Shown one piece after another: positions 52,672 through 63,800 of a DNA stretch of 64,000 nt. The position numbers and the translations under genes were made by a program. The stretch spans positions 986,685-1,050,684 of the forward strand of contig CAJZBQ010000046.1 of assembly GCA_914767885.1 (NCBI GenBank), read 5' to 3'. Origin of the DNA: Blepharisma stoltei. Lineage: Eukaryota; Ciliophora; Heterotrichea; Heterotrichida; Blepharismidae. Position 1 is the stretch's first letter; each line of letters opens with the position of its first letter. The notes under the pieces were generated by a model, which ran no database searches, had not been told where the DNA came from, and saw nothing but the letters and a program-made list of their open reading frames with translations.

Positions 52672-53602
52672 TTATTATTATCGTCGTAAATTTCAGAATT
52701 CGCAGTGGGATGATAAAAAAGTGAAAATATTTTCTTAATTAAACCATGATTTTGAATAAGAAAAAATAATGGATAGGATTTTTGAAGGGCTTTCTGGAAA
52801 ATTTAATTTAATTGGAAATCATTGGGAAGATATTTATTAAAGTAAAAGTAATTTACTTGATATTTTATTTTTGCGAATTATTTAGCCATTATTTATAGAT
52901 TCCAGTTTTGAATCGACTAAGTGTCATTACTAATCTTTTTCATACTTTCTTTTTAGTCTTTAAGGTCAACAATTCTTTTTTATGCAATAAATCTTAAAAT
53001 ATCTTACTCCGCCATCAAAATATCGAAAAAAAATTATTTTATGGTAAACTAACTCCCCTTAAATTGGGACAAGCTTTTTTGATTTTTTTTAAGGAAAAAA
53101 CAATAATATAGGCGAAACCTTTGATGCCAATTTAAACCTCATAATCAAATATTACCTATAGCTTGATTCTATTTTAAATAGTAAAATATTATTTAAAAAT
53201 TTAAAAGTTTAAATCGATAAATTTTAATTATTTTTGATGAATAATATTATTAGCTAGCTAAATGTATATTTCTCATTTCAAATTTCTAATAATTCTAAAT
53301 TTAAAGAGAGGTTTAGGCAATTTTCACTTATCACTAGATTTTTAGCAATATAGATTTCCCATATTATTTTCGAATTTATTTATACTCTAATAAATAATAG
53401 TCCTATTTCAACACAAAAAAATTAACTTATTATTATCAGTAGACCCACACAATAACACAAAAGATCATAATGAAAGCTATCTATCATAAAAACCAAGGAT
53501 TTGAAAAGATATCAATTTTTCAGAAAATTATCAGACAAGTATCACTTATTAAATAATTTACAATGAATATATTCAATTGCAATATAAATTATTTAATAAA
53601 AT
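52672..53602. other. Intergenic between divergent SR and NHA genes; one inverted-repeat element
   Basis: AT-rich, about 930 bp. A family 2 element is seen at 53052-53315. Nothing else was recognised. Confidence 0.5.
53052..53315. mobile_element. Inverted-repeat element family 2, intergenic copy
   Basis: Left TAACTCCCCTTAAATTGGGAC. The right end, reverse-complemented, is TAAACCTCTCTTTAAATTTAG. TA-bounded, about 264 bp, AT-rich interior. Confidence 0.6.
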
Positions 53603-55689
53603 ATGGATTCTATCACAAGCTCGATAATCGCCATCGCCCTTATTCTGGCATTTTCAGTAATCAGTATGTAGTTTGCCGGTGGGAACTTACTATACTAATT
53701 GACCAAGAATAACCCACTAAGGAGCCATTCTTGGTCTGCCAGAAAAAATTTTGATAAAAAGATCCTAATCTGCCATTGCCACTGAGTTTTGGTGTTTCCA
53801 AAATTTTTTGGGCAAGCCAAATGCAATAAAAAAATTGTTCTTTTGCGATGATGCATTTGGCTTGTCAAAAAAATTTGGAAACACCAAAACTCAGTGGTAA
53901 TGGCAGATTAGGATCTTTTTGGCCATTACCACTGAGTTTTGATGTTGCCAAATTTTTTTGACAAGCCAAATGCATCATCGCAAAAGAACAATTTTTTTTA
54001 TTGCATTTGGCTTGCCCAAAAAATTTGGAAACACCAAAACTCAGTGTAATGGCAGATTAGGATCTTTTTGTCAAAATTTTTTCTGGCAGACCAAGAATGG
54101 CTCCATAGTGGGCTATTCTTGGTCAATTAGTATATCTTATTTAAATCAGGGATTCAGTGTAAAATCCTTTCGTTTCAAAGGATTTATTTCAAAAATCCCA
54201 ATTCCTCCTTTGGTGATTTTAAAGTAGCTTGGAATGATATTAGGTGGAATAATAGCAGGCAACTTGCTTCACAGAGAAATATCTCTCCTTGATCCTGCTT
54301 GGGCATTGCAAATCAGAAATATTTCGATTGCTGTGATCTTATTGAAAGCAGGCTTAGGGCTAGATGTCCAAAAGTTAAAAGCTTCAAGTGGAGGCATTCT
54401 TCGTCTTTCCATAGTCCCGCAAGCTTTCGAAGCCTTAATAATTGCTCTATTATAGCCCTTACAATAATTATTTATTTTTTTTTAGCAGGAAAATTGCTTT
54501 AGCCTATAAAAAACTAGACTATTGATTGCTAAAAAATGCAGATATTAATGAGAGTGGTATATCATTTCTCATTTTTGACTTATCTTGGTCTTTTGGCTTT
54601 GCTATGGGCTTTATGATCGCTGCTGTATCTCCAGCTGTGCTTATTCCTTGCCTAAGCGAATTAATTCGTGATGGGTATGGGCTGGGATCTGGAATCCCAA
54701 GCATTCTGATGGCTGCAAACAGTCTGGACAATGTCATTGCCATTGCTTGTAATTCCTAATTAGTATTTGGAGTGCTAATAAATATTGGGCTCGGAGGCTC
54801 AGGAGATTCTCTTATTTTTGGAAGTAACAATACAGCATATTATGCGTCAATTGGGCCTTTGATTGCTGTTGGCGGCATAATTGCGGGGATTATTTTGGGG
54901 ATATTTTTTTTTCTTTTAACGAAATTAAATGACTGGGTAAAAGGAATTATCATTGCACTGGTATCATATGGACTTGTATATGCTGCGTCTTACTTAAATA
55001 TTTCTGGTTTAGGGTACCTCGGAGTCGTAATAAGCTCAACTTTTGCCGCAGTAAAATGGGGAAAAGACTCAACTGCAAAAGTAGCTCGAGTTATAACACT
55101 GATATGGAAAGTATTCCAATATGCATTATTTGGACTGGTAGGAACTACCTTTTACTTCCCTCAATTATCAGGTGACACTGTCGGTGAATGTTGTGCAATA
55201 ATAATTATAGGCTCGTTTGTAAGAATTGTTACTGCTTACTATTCAGTTAGCTGGAGCAAGCTCGCAAATAAAGAAAAAGCATTTGTAGGGATCGCGTGGC
55301 TGCCTAAGGCGACAATTCAAGCGGCATTAGGAGGAGTTTTATTAGCAAAGGCTGAAAGTGATGATAAATATGATAAATATAAAGAGGATGGACTTATTAT
55401 ACTGACTGGATCTGTGTTCAGTATTCTTCTGACAGCCCCTATAGGGAGTATTTTGCTGACTCTGTTTGGACCAAAGCTGCTTCAAAAGTCTGTAAATGAG
55501 TCCAAAACTAATAAAGAAGCTTTTTCCCCTTTGCAAGGCTCTAAAGCAATTCAAAAAATTGCTCCAAAACCCAAAGGAAGAAGGTTGAGTGATGATCTTA
55601 GCGAAGATCTCGAGTATGCCAGGTATTATATGAGCTCAGAAGATATGGTAAGATCGGATATTGAGTCAATGAGAAGGAATAGTTTGTAG
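53603..55689 (+). CDS. SLC9B/NHA-type Na+(Li+)/H+ exchanger, split by two inserts
   Basis: The model is join(53603..53656,53672..53692,54135..54212,54228..54449,54502..54748,54764..55689), 1,548 nt, 515 residues. About twelve membrane spans. Family marks are R-N-I-S-I-A-V-I-L-L-K-A-G-L-G-L-D, G-F-M-I-A-A-V-S-P-A-V-L-I-P and G-I-P-S-I-L-M-A-A-N-S-L-D-N-V-I-A-I. The last replaces the paired acidic residues of the transport site (usually S-x-D-D) by L-D-N, as in electroneutral members. W is TGA at D-Y-W-L-L. Three 15-nt introns (53657, 54213, 54749) and two TA-bounded inserts (442 and 52 bp) are removed, all in frame. The cytoplasmic tail is basic and Ser-rich. Confidence 0.9.
53693..54134. mobile_element. 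Inverted-repeat element family 3 with nested palindromes (442 bp)
   Basis: Perfect outer TIR TATACTAATTGACCAAGAAT. Inside, an approximately 100-bp unit (AAGATCCTAATCTGCC to GCATTTGGCTTG) occurs four times in alternating orientation, so the element is a palindrome of palindromes. Removal restores G-N-L-L-S-Y-L-N in the exchanger. Confidence 0.88.
54450..54501. other. 52-bp TA-bounded insert, ATTGCTYTA repeats
   Basis: ATTGCTCTA at 54441 and ATTGCTTTA at 54493. Removal gives A-L-I-I-A-L-A-Y-K-K. It contains several stops. Confidence 0.8.
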
Positions 55690-56356
55690 ATCAAGATTTA
55701 TAGTTAAATCTTAATTAGCTAGCTTATAAAAAATTCAGAATTAAAATAATTGCACTTTGAAAAAATTCAAAAATCAGCGTATATACATAAAATAAGCCAA
55801 AAAGAAATAAATAAATCACCTACTTTTTTTGTTCAATTTCAAGTGGAGGAGGAAGGCTTTTTCTTTAATTCTAAGATTGATCAGATATTTTATTTCGTCA
55901 CCTAAATGTTAAATTATTATTGGAACGCTTAAACATACCTTTCAAATCCATTGCTTAAATGAAAATTGTTATAAGGAGAGAGTGAAAATTATTCGATTTT
56001 TAAATAATTGTTGGGAACCATTATTGAAATATATTTAAATGTTTAAAGCTTCTCTTCTTTGTTTCATCCCTTTGCAATAACTTATCTTATTAATTTTCAA
56101 TAAATTATATTTAAAATCGAAAAGCATAAGAGCTCAAAATAGCTAAGAGTTTTTTATTTCAAGCGATTTATAATAGAGTTAATCTTAATAATAGGCTTAA
56201 GTAAACTCACAGTGTCATAATAATTTAATCAGATTTTAGATCATATCAAAAATTTTTTTGTTGTCTTTTCTCATTAGGTGGGGAATGAATTTATAAATTT
56301 TTTAATAATCTGAACAATTAACTTATCAATTATAAAAGTCAACTAGAGCTCCATAA
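55690..56356. other. Intergenic, nothing recognised
   Basis: AT-rich 667 bp between two plus-strand genes. No repeat family or RNA gene was recognised. Confidence 0.4.
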
Positions 56357-59300
56357 ATGGCGATGCTTAGAATCTTATTGAGATTGAGTTTTATAGCAAA
56401 TTTTATTTTCAATATAGCTCAATCGATAGAAGTTATTATTTATAGAAGTATAAAATTCAATATAACAGAAAATTTTCAAGTTAACTATTATTACACTAGA
56501 ACTCTTCAAGAAACAAATAACGCTCTAAAAAACTTAGACGATCCCAAAATTCTGTTTGATTTTTCACCAAGTATCATTGAGCATTACCAGCTATCATCTT
56601 TATGTGAAGAACTTGGAGTTATTCACTTTGTGACTGATGGTTCTTTGGATTATTTTAGTAATCTGGCATTTTCATTATCAACGTCATATAAAAATTATCT
56701 CAGTTCTATTGTGTCACTTTTAAAATATTTCAACTGGTCTCAAGGCCTAATTTTTAACTCTTATAGTTATGAATTTATTGAAGAATCTTTATTTGCTTAT
56801 TCCTCTTCTTTTAAAAAAATTAGGGTGAGTTCAGATTCTAGTATTGAAGATGCGGTCCAAAAGATCGCTGCTCCATCAGGAGCTCAGTTATATTATATTT
56901 TTACAGATAATGACAATTCCTTATCAATCCAGACATCACTTTTGTCCACAAAATTAATTCATACTGGAGATGGAATTTTAATAGGAAAAGACAGTTACTT
57001 TGAAGCGATAATAGAAGGCGCACTAATCATAGCTGAAGAAGGCCAAGAATGATCATATTCTCAAGAAGATTATTTATCTAATTCAGTTTCCTTTATCATG
57101 TCTTTACTTCTTTCAAAAGAAATCTCAATTATGACTAATTACCAACTTGCAAATATTCTGCACTCAGTCTGCGAGCATAGATTTTGTAAATCAAGCTTCT
57201 CATTAGTTAACATTTGAAATGGAGAGAGGATAATTGTAGGCTCACTTAATTCGAGTCATATTTCAATAGAAAAGAAAATATTTTTTCCAGGAAATTCTAC
57301 AAGTATTCCTATTTCAACAAAGAAGGTGCTAAATTTAAGCATAAATGGAGGGCCATCAAACCCAGCTCCTTCCCCTCCTAATTATGATGTCCCGCTATAT
57401 GCTAGAGGCTCATTTATGGCAGTCTCTATGATTAATCGAGATTCTGAAATTTTAGAAAATTTTGAATTAAACTTATTTGATTTTGACTGCGGAGCAACTT
57501 CTTATATAGAGGCTGCCTTTGAGTAGCGCTCTAAGCGCCCGAGACTTCCCGACGAAGTCTGGGCGGTGGTTTGACCAGCTGATGTTGGTCAAACCAACAT
57601 CCAAAATGACAAATTCTTCTCATACTGAAGGTTTGTCAAATTGGATGCTGGCTTGACCAACATCAGCTGGTCAAACCACCGCCCAGACTTCGTCGGGAAG
57701 TCTCGGGCGCTTAGAGCGCTACTCAAAGGCAGCCTCTATAATGCAATAGCTGGGGCTGCGTGCTTTACCAAAGATATTGATCATTTTGGGTTAGCCCATA
57801 TATCTTCTTATTCATCAAGTGTGGTAATATCTCAATTGAAAACTTTTAAAAGCTTGAATATTACTATCCCAATCGTTGGCTCTACTTCTTCAGCTATAAG
57901 TTTGAATTCAACTGCCATTTACCCATCATTTATAAGAGTAGCACTTACTGATGCGTTTTTGGCTTCAGAAATTCCTACGTTGCTCCGAGCTTTAGGCTGG
58001 AAAAAATGTGCAGTCCTATACCAAAATGAAGCATGAGGCCAATCGGCCTATTCAAAAGTCAAAGAAGTCGCTGAGCAAGGGGGCGTTGAAATTTTAAATG
58101 ACCCCGAATATAGGGTTATCCCACCTGGGCTTACCAGAGATCAGGTCGCTAGCTATACACATATTTTGCAAGGGATTCTTGAGACGAAAGCAAGACTTGT
58201 TTTAGCATTTATGTATTCCAACTTAATGAGTTATGTATTTGAAAAGTTTTATGATTTAGGCGCAAGGAAAGGCGACCTTGTTATTGTATCTACCCTTGCA
58301 ACAGCACCAGCTGATATTGGTTTTAATGACAGCTTATTATATAAGCGTCTTGAAATCGGTGTTCCTATGATGGTTTTCCAAGGCTCAGTTTGAGTTGGGG
58401 AGTTTGGCCAGAAAGTGTATAATAACCTTCAAAAGACCTATATGACTACCCCAAGAACTTTTGCATGCAATTTCTTTGACTCAGCCTGGTTTATTGCCTC
58501 AGCTTTAGATTGGATGATTAATCGAGGACAGGACTATACAGATGCTTCAAAATTAAATAACACCATTAGAAGCATAGGCATCACTGGATGTTTAGGAAAA
58601 ATAAGAATGGTCAAAGGAACAAATGATAGAGAAATGACGACAATGGATATCAGCAGTAATGATATTGTGAATGGAACAATCCAAATATATCGCGTAGGGA
58701 CTTTTAGCCCCTATGGAACTCATTATCTTGCTATTAATCAACCTGTCATATATGGTGATAATTCAACTACAAAGCCCTCTGACTTAAGACTTATAGATGG
58801 AAGCTGCCCTTTTCCTGATAAAGATATCAGAACTTTTTCAGATGGTAGAATTGTTGTATTTGCTATTTGTTTTGCACTTGGCACTATTACTGCAGTCATT
58901 ACATTTTTTATATGAAAAAAATGGTGGAATGTGAAAATAGAAAATTTGACTGTAAAACAAGAAATTTCTATCCAGGACTTTGTGGTTGGAGCTACGATTG
59001 CGGTTGAGTTCTTTCAGTTTGCTTCAATGGGGCCTGATTATAGGCCAATAAATACTTTTCTAGCAGAAATTGGAGATCTGCTTTCATTGAATTTGAGCAG
59101 TGCGATTGTTTTTGAAAATAATCTTTACTGAATTTTCTTTGACATTATACTAGCTTTATGCTTTTTCTGGATAGTTCTATGTTTTATTATATTATTCAGG
59201 CTTGATGAAAAATTGAGCTCACTCTTCTTATTTAGATTTTTAGGACAATTAGGAGATTGATTTATGCCGGTTTTGGGGAATTTATGCTTTATTCCTTTCG

Positions 59301-60028
59301 TTTCAATTCTCTTAGATATCTTTGTTTGTGATCAATCAATTGGAAACAATTTTTCCGACAGTTTCTTGGCAAAAGATTGCAATCAATTTTGCTGGCAAGG
59401 CAGCCACATAATCTACGTAATTTTATCTATTCTTGCTTTACTAACTTATGAACCTCTAGCTGTATTTTGCAGACCACTTTGGCAGGAATTTCAGTCCCAA
59501 CTGCACGTTAAAACTTCACCAACGTTTTTGATGGTAAAAACAGGTGTACAAATATCACTCATTGTTATGAATAAAACAGTTAAAAGAGCCCAAGCCACTG
59601 CTCATGGGTTTCTATTTGTTCTTATACTGGCTCTATATGATATTTTCATATTCAAGAAATATCCCTACAACTATCCTCGATTTAGTTGGTGGCAGTTTAT
59701 AAGCATCATTGGGGTGGCTTGGCTTTCATTTTTATCAACGATGAACCTTTTGATTGGAGACAATGAAGCCTTTTATTGAGTTGTTCTTGTCTTTTTGGGT
59801 TGAATTAATTTGTGTGGAATCGGCTTATATGTGCAATGAAAGAAGTATCCCAGCTTGCTTTTCAGACCGAAGGGAAATGATCAGTCTATTTTATTTGATT
59901 TTGCTTTTAGATTTGGGAAGGCTGCGGAAAAGTCAATTATAAGGTTAAACTCATCAAAAAAAAGAACTAATCCTCCTGAATCGCAGAGGTCTTTTGTGAT
60001 GCCAGTTCATAATAAAGAAAATGGATAA
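56357..60028 (+). CDS. Large membrane receptor with periplasmic-binding-protein-like ectodomain
   Basis: The model is join(56357..57504,57739..60028), 3,438 nt, 1,145 residues. A hydrophobic start (L-S-F-I-A-N-F-I-F-N-I-A) acts as signal. The ectodomain looks like the type 1 periplasmic-binding fold of ANF/class C receptors: V-P-L-Y-A-R-G-S-F-M-A-V, Y-N-A-I-A-G-A-A-C-F, P-I-V-G-S-T-S-S-A, L-R-A-L-G-W-K-K-C-A-V-L-Y and F-A-C-N-F-F-D-S-A-W. A weaker, similar domain precedes it. After about residue 770 come roughly seven membrane spans and a basic cytoplasmic tail (S-K-K-R-T). Many Trp are TGA. A 234-bp palindrome splits A-T-S-Y-N-A-I-A-G. Ligand unknown. It is the last full gene before the telomere. 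Confidence 0.82.
57505..57738. mobile_element. Palindromic element, family 4, in the receptor gene (234 bp)
   Basis: Perfect inverted arms of about 90 bp starting TATAGAGGCTGCCTTTGAG and continuing through a GC-rich GCGCCCGAGACTTCCC block. A central loop of about 55 bp separates them. Removal at TA restores S-Y-N-A-I-A-G. The arms can look like coding sequence, which misleads ORF finders. Confidence 0.88.
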
Positions 60029-60104
60029 CTGTAGGAGTGCCCAGTTTTAAAAGTAATGTAAATAGTAAAATTAAAAATAATTGTTTTTAATCGATTGGTA
60101 AGTC

Positions 60105-60311
60105 CTAGACTTTACTGATAATTTCAGACACATCAAAAGAATTTAGATTTCTGAAAGTGTTACTTGAATGAATTATTGATAAATTTGATGATTCATCAGA
60201 AAGATAAAAAATTTCTGGTCATCACGCAAGATTCCATTCTCCCTCCTTCAAATCCCTACTTATTTGGCATGTATAAACAGCAAGAGCTATGATCAGGATT
60301 ATTCACCACAT
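60105..60311 (-). CDS. Possible small signal-anchored protein (68 residues)
   Basis: An ORF with a hydrophobic start (M-W-W-I-I-L-I-I-A-L-A-V-Y-T-C) and a polar remainder ending at a TAG. It exists only with UGA=Trp and contains two adjacent TGA codons (A-W-W-P). No family was recognised. It is convergent with the receptor gene, 77 bp from its stop. It could be spurious. Confidence 0.3.
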
Positions 60312-60489
60312 TATTTCAAAGCATAAAGAAATTTTGAACGCTTATTTGGATTGCAACAAACTTGGCAAATGTTTACAAAAAATGGCAAAAGTTTTTTCAA
60401 TCATGCTTAGATAAGGCAAAAATGACTGATTTGCCGATTCCTCTAAGCCTCAAGCAGCTAAAATTGAATTTTCATTAAATCATTCAATA

Positions 60490-60836
60490 GTAGATCACTT
60501 TCAATCTGGCCTGCACTTTATATGTATTTTTCAATGATTCAATACATTTAGTTGTTGATGGATGAGCTTTTCCTAGTGCTTTTTCTTTTATTTCGATAGA
60601 TTTTTTGTAAGCTTCAATAGCTTCTGGAATTTGTTTCGATTATTATGTGCAATTCCTATATATTTATATATTTTAGCTATACGTGGATGAAAATCTCCCA
60701 GTTTTTCAGCTTTTAACTTAAGTTCTTTTTCAAATAATTCTAAACACTCAGCATACTTTTTTTGGATATAATATACGAGCAATATAATTTCATAGCAATC
60801 ATTTAATAAAGAATCATCTATATTGTTAAATTTTTC
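60490..60836 (-). pseudogene. TPR-repeat gene fragment truncated by the telomere
   Basis: Kinesin-light-chain-type TPR units: Y-Y-I-Q-K-K-Y-A-E-C-L-E-L-F-E-K-E-L, L-G-D-F-H-P-R-I-A and, in another frame, I-P-E-A-I-E-A-Y-K-K-S-I-E-I and L-G-K-A-H-P-S-T. The open frame runs straight into the telomere repeats at 60837 with no ATG, and one frameshift (near 60645) separates the two repeats. It is therefore a broken 3' fragment. Confidence 0.7.
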
Positions 60837-63800
60837 TAGGGTGTTAGGGTGTTAGGGTGTTAGGGTGTTAGGGTGTTAGGGTGTTAGGGTGTTAGGGTGT
60901 TAGGGTGTTAGGGTGTTAGGGTGTTAGGGTGTTAGGGTGTTAGGGTGTTAGGGTGTTAGGGTGTTAGGGTGTTAGGGTGTTAGGGTGTTAGGGTGTTAGG
61001 GTGTTAGGGTGTTAGGGTGTTAGGGTGTTAGGGTGTTAGGGTGTTAGGGTGTTAGGGTGTTAGGGTGTTAGGGTGTTAGGGTGTTAGGGTGTTAGGGTGT
61101 TAGGGTGTTAGGGTGTTAGGGTGTTAGGGTGTTAGGGTGTTAGGGTGTTAGGGTGTTAGGGTGTTAGGGTGTTAGGGTGTTAGGGTGTTAGGGTGTTAGG
61201 GTGTTAGGGTGTTAGGGTGTTAGGGTGTTAGGGTGTTAGGGTGTTAGGGTGTTAGGGTGTTAGGGTGTTAGGGTGTTAGGGTGTTAGGGTGTTAGGGTGT
61301 TAGGGTGTTAGGGTGTTAGGGTGTTAGGGTGTTAGGGTGTTAGGGTGTTAGGGTGTTAGGGTGTTAGGGTGTTAGGGTGTTAGGGTGTTAGGGTGTTAGG
61401 GTGTTAGGGTGTTAGGGTGTTAGGGTGTTAGGGTGTTAGGGTGTTAGGGTGTTAGGGTGTTAGGGTGTTAGGGTGTTAGGGTGTTAGGGTGTTAGGGTGT
61501 TAGGGTGTTAGGGTGTTAGGGTGTTAGGGTGTTAGGGTGTTAGGGTGTTAGGGTGTTAGGGTGTTAGGGTGTTAGGGTGTTAGGGTGTTAGGGTGTTAGG
61601 GTGTTAGGGTGTTAGGGTGTTAGGGGTGTTAGGGTGTTAGGGTGTTAGGGTGTTAGGGTGTTAGGGTGTTAGGGTGTTAGGGTGTTAGGGTGTTAGGGTG
61701 TTAGGGTGTTAGGGTGTTAGGGTGTTAGGGTGTTAGGGTGTTAGGGTGTTAGGGTGTTAGGGTGTTAGGGTGTTAGGGTGTTAGGGTGTTAGGGTGTTAG
61801 GGTGTTAGGGTGTTAGGGTGTTAGGGTGTTAGGGTGTTAGGGTGTGTTAGGGTGTTAGGGTGTTAGGGGTGTTAGGGTGTTAGGGTGTTAGGGTGTTAGG
61901 GTGTTAGGGTGTTAGGGTGTTAGGGTGTTAGGGTGGTGTTAGGGTGTTAGGGTGTTAGGGTGTTAGGGTGTTAGGGTGTTAGGGTGTTAGGGGTGTTAGG
62001 GTGTTAGGGTGTTAGGGTGTTAGGGTGTTGGGTGTTAGGGTGTTAGGGTGTTAGGGTGTTAGGGTGTTAGGGTGTTAGGGGTGTTAGGGTGTTAGGGTGT
62101 TAGGGTGTTAGGGTGTTAGGGTGTTAGGGTGTTAGGGTGTTAGGGGTGTTAGGGTGTTAGGGTGTTAGGGTGTTAGGGTGTTAGGGTGTTGGGTGTTAGG
62201 GTGTTAGGGTGTTGGGTGTTAGGGTGTTTAGGGTGTTAGGGTGTTAGGGTGTTAGGGTGTTAGGGTGTTAGGGTGTTAGGGTGTTAGGGTGTTAGGGGTG
62301 TTAGGGTGTTGGGTGTTAGGGTGTTAGGGTGTTAGGGTGTTAGGGTGTTGGGTGTTGGGTGTTAGGGTGTTAGGGTGTTAGGGTGTTAGGGTGTTAGGGT
62401 GTTGGGTGTTAGGGTGTGGGTGTAGGGTGTTAGGGTGTTAGGGTGTTAGGGTGTTAGGGTGTTAGGGTGTTAGGGTGTTAGGGTGTTAGGGTGTTAGGGT
62501 GTTAGGGTGTTAGGGTGTTAGGGTGTTTGGGTGTTAGGGTGTTAGGGTGTTAGGGTGTTAGGGTGTTAGGGTGTTAGGGTGTTAGGGTGTTAGGGTGTTA
62601 GGGTGTTAGGGTGTTAGGGTGTTGGGTGTAGGGTGTTAGGGTGTTAGGGTGTTGGGTGTTGGGTGTTAGGGTGTTGGGTGTTAGGGTGTTAGGGTGTTAG
62701 GGTGTTAGGGTGTTAGGGTGTTGGGTGTGGGTGTTAGGGTGTTAGGGTGTTAGGGTGTTAGGGTGTTAGGGTGTTGGGTGTGTTAGGGTGTTGGGTGTTA
62801 GGGTGTTAGGGTGTTGGGTGTTAGGGTGTTAGGGTGTTAGGGTGTTTGGGTGTTGTGGGTGTTAGGGTGTTAGGGTGTTGGGTGTTAGGGTGTTAGGGGT
62901 GTTAGGGTGTTAGGGTGTTAGGGTGTTAGGGTGTTGGGTGTTTGGGTGTTAGGGTGTTGGGTGTTAGGGTGTTAGGGTGTTAGGGTGTTAGGGTGTTAGG
63001 GTGTTAGGGTGTTGGGTGTTAGGGTGTTAGGGTGTTGGGTGTTGGGTGTTAGGGTGTTAGGGTGTTAGGGTGTTGGTGTTAGGGTGTTAGGGGTGTTAGG
63101 GTGTTGGGTGTAGGGTGTTGGGTGTTAGGGTGTTAGGGTGTTAGGGTGTTGGGTGTAGGGTGTTAGGGTGTTGGGTAGGGTGTTAGGGTGTTAGGGTGTT
63201 AGGGTGTTAGGGTGTTAGGGGTGTTAGGGTGTTAGGGTGTTAGGGTGTTAGGGTGTTAGGGTGTTAGGGTGTTAGGGTGTTAGGGTGTTAGGGTGTTAGG
63301 GTGTTAGGGTGTTAGGGTGTTGGGTGTTGGGTGTTAGGGTGTTAGGGTGTTAGGGTGTTAGGGTGTTAGGGTGTTAGGGTGTTAGGGTGTTAGGGTGTTA
63401 GGGTGTTAGGGTGTTAGGGTGTTAGGGTGTTAGGGTGTTAGGGTGTTAGGGTGTTAGGGTGTTAGGGTGTTAGGGTGTGTGGGTGTTAGGGTGTTAGGGT
63501 GTTAGGGTGTTAGGGTGTTAGGGGTGGGTGTTAGGGTGTTAGGGTGTTAGGGTGTTAGGGTGTTAGGGTGTTGGGTGTAGGGTGTTAGGGTGTAGGGTGT
63601 TGGGTGTTAGGGTGTTAGGGTGTTAGGGTGTTAGGGGTTAGGGTGTTAGGGTGTTAGGGGTGGGTGTTAGGGTGTTAGGGTGTTAGGGTGTTAGGGTGTT
63701 AGGGTGTTAGGGTGTTAGGGTGTTAGGGTGGTTGGGTGTAGGGTGTTAGGGTGTTAGGGTGTGGTGTTAGGGTGTTAGGGTGTTGGGTGTTAGGGGTGTT

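Noticed and set aside
1-60000. Reading the gene fragments as pseudogenes under the standard code
   Set aside because: In-frame TGA coincides with conserved Trp in many families while TAA and TAG terminate genes. UGA=Trp explains the pattern, so these are not nonsense mutations.
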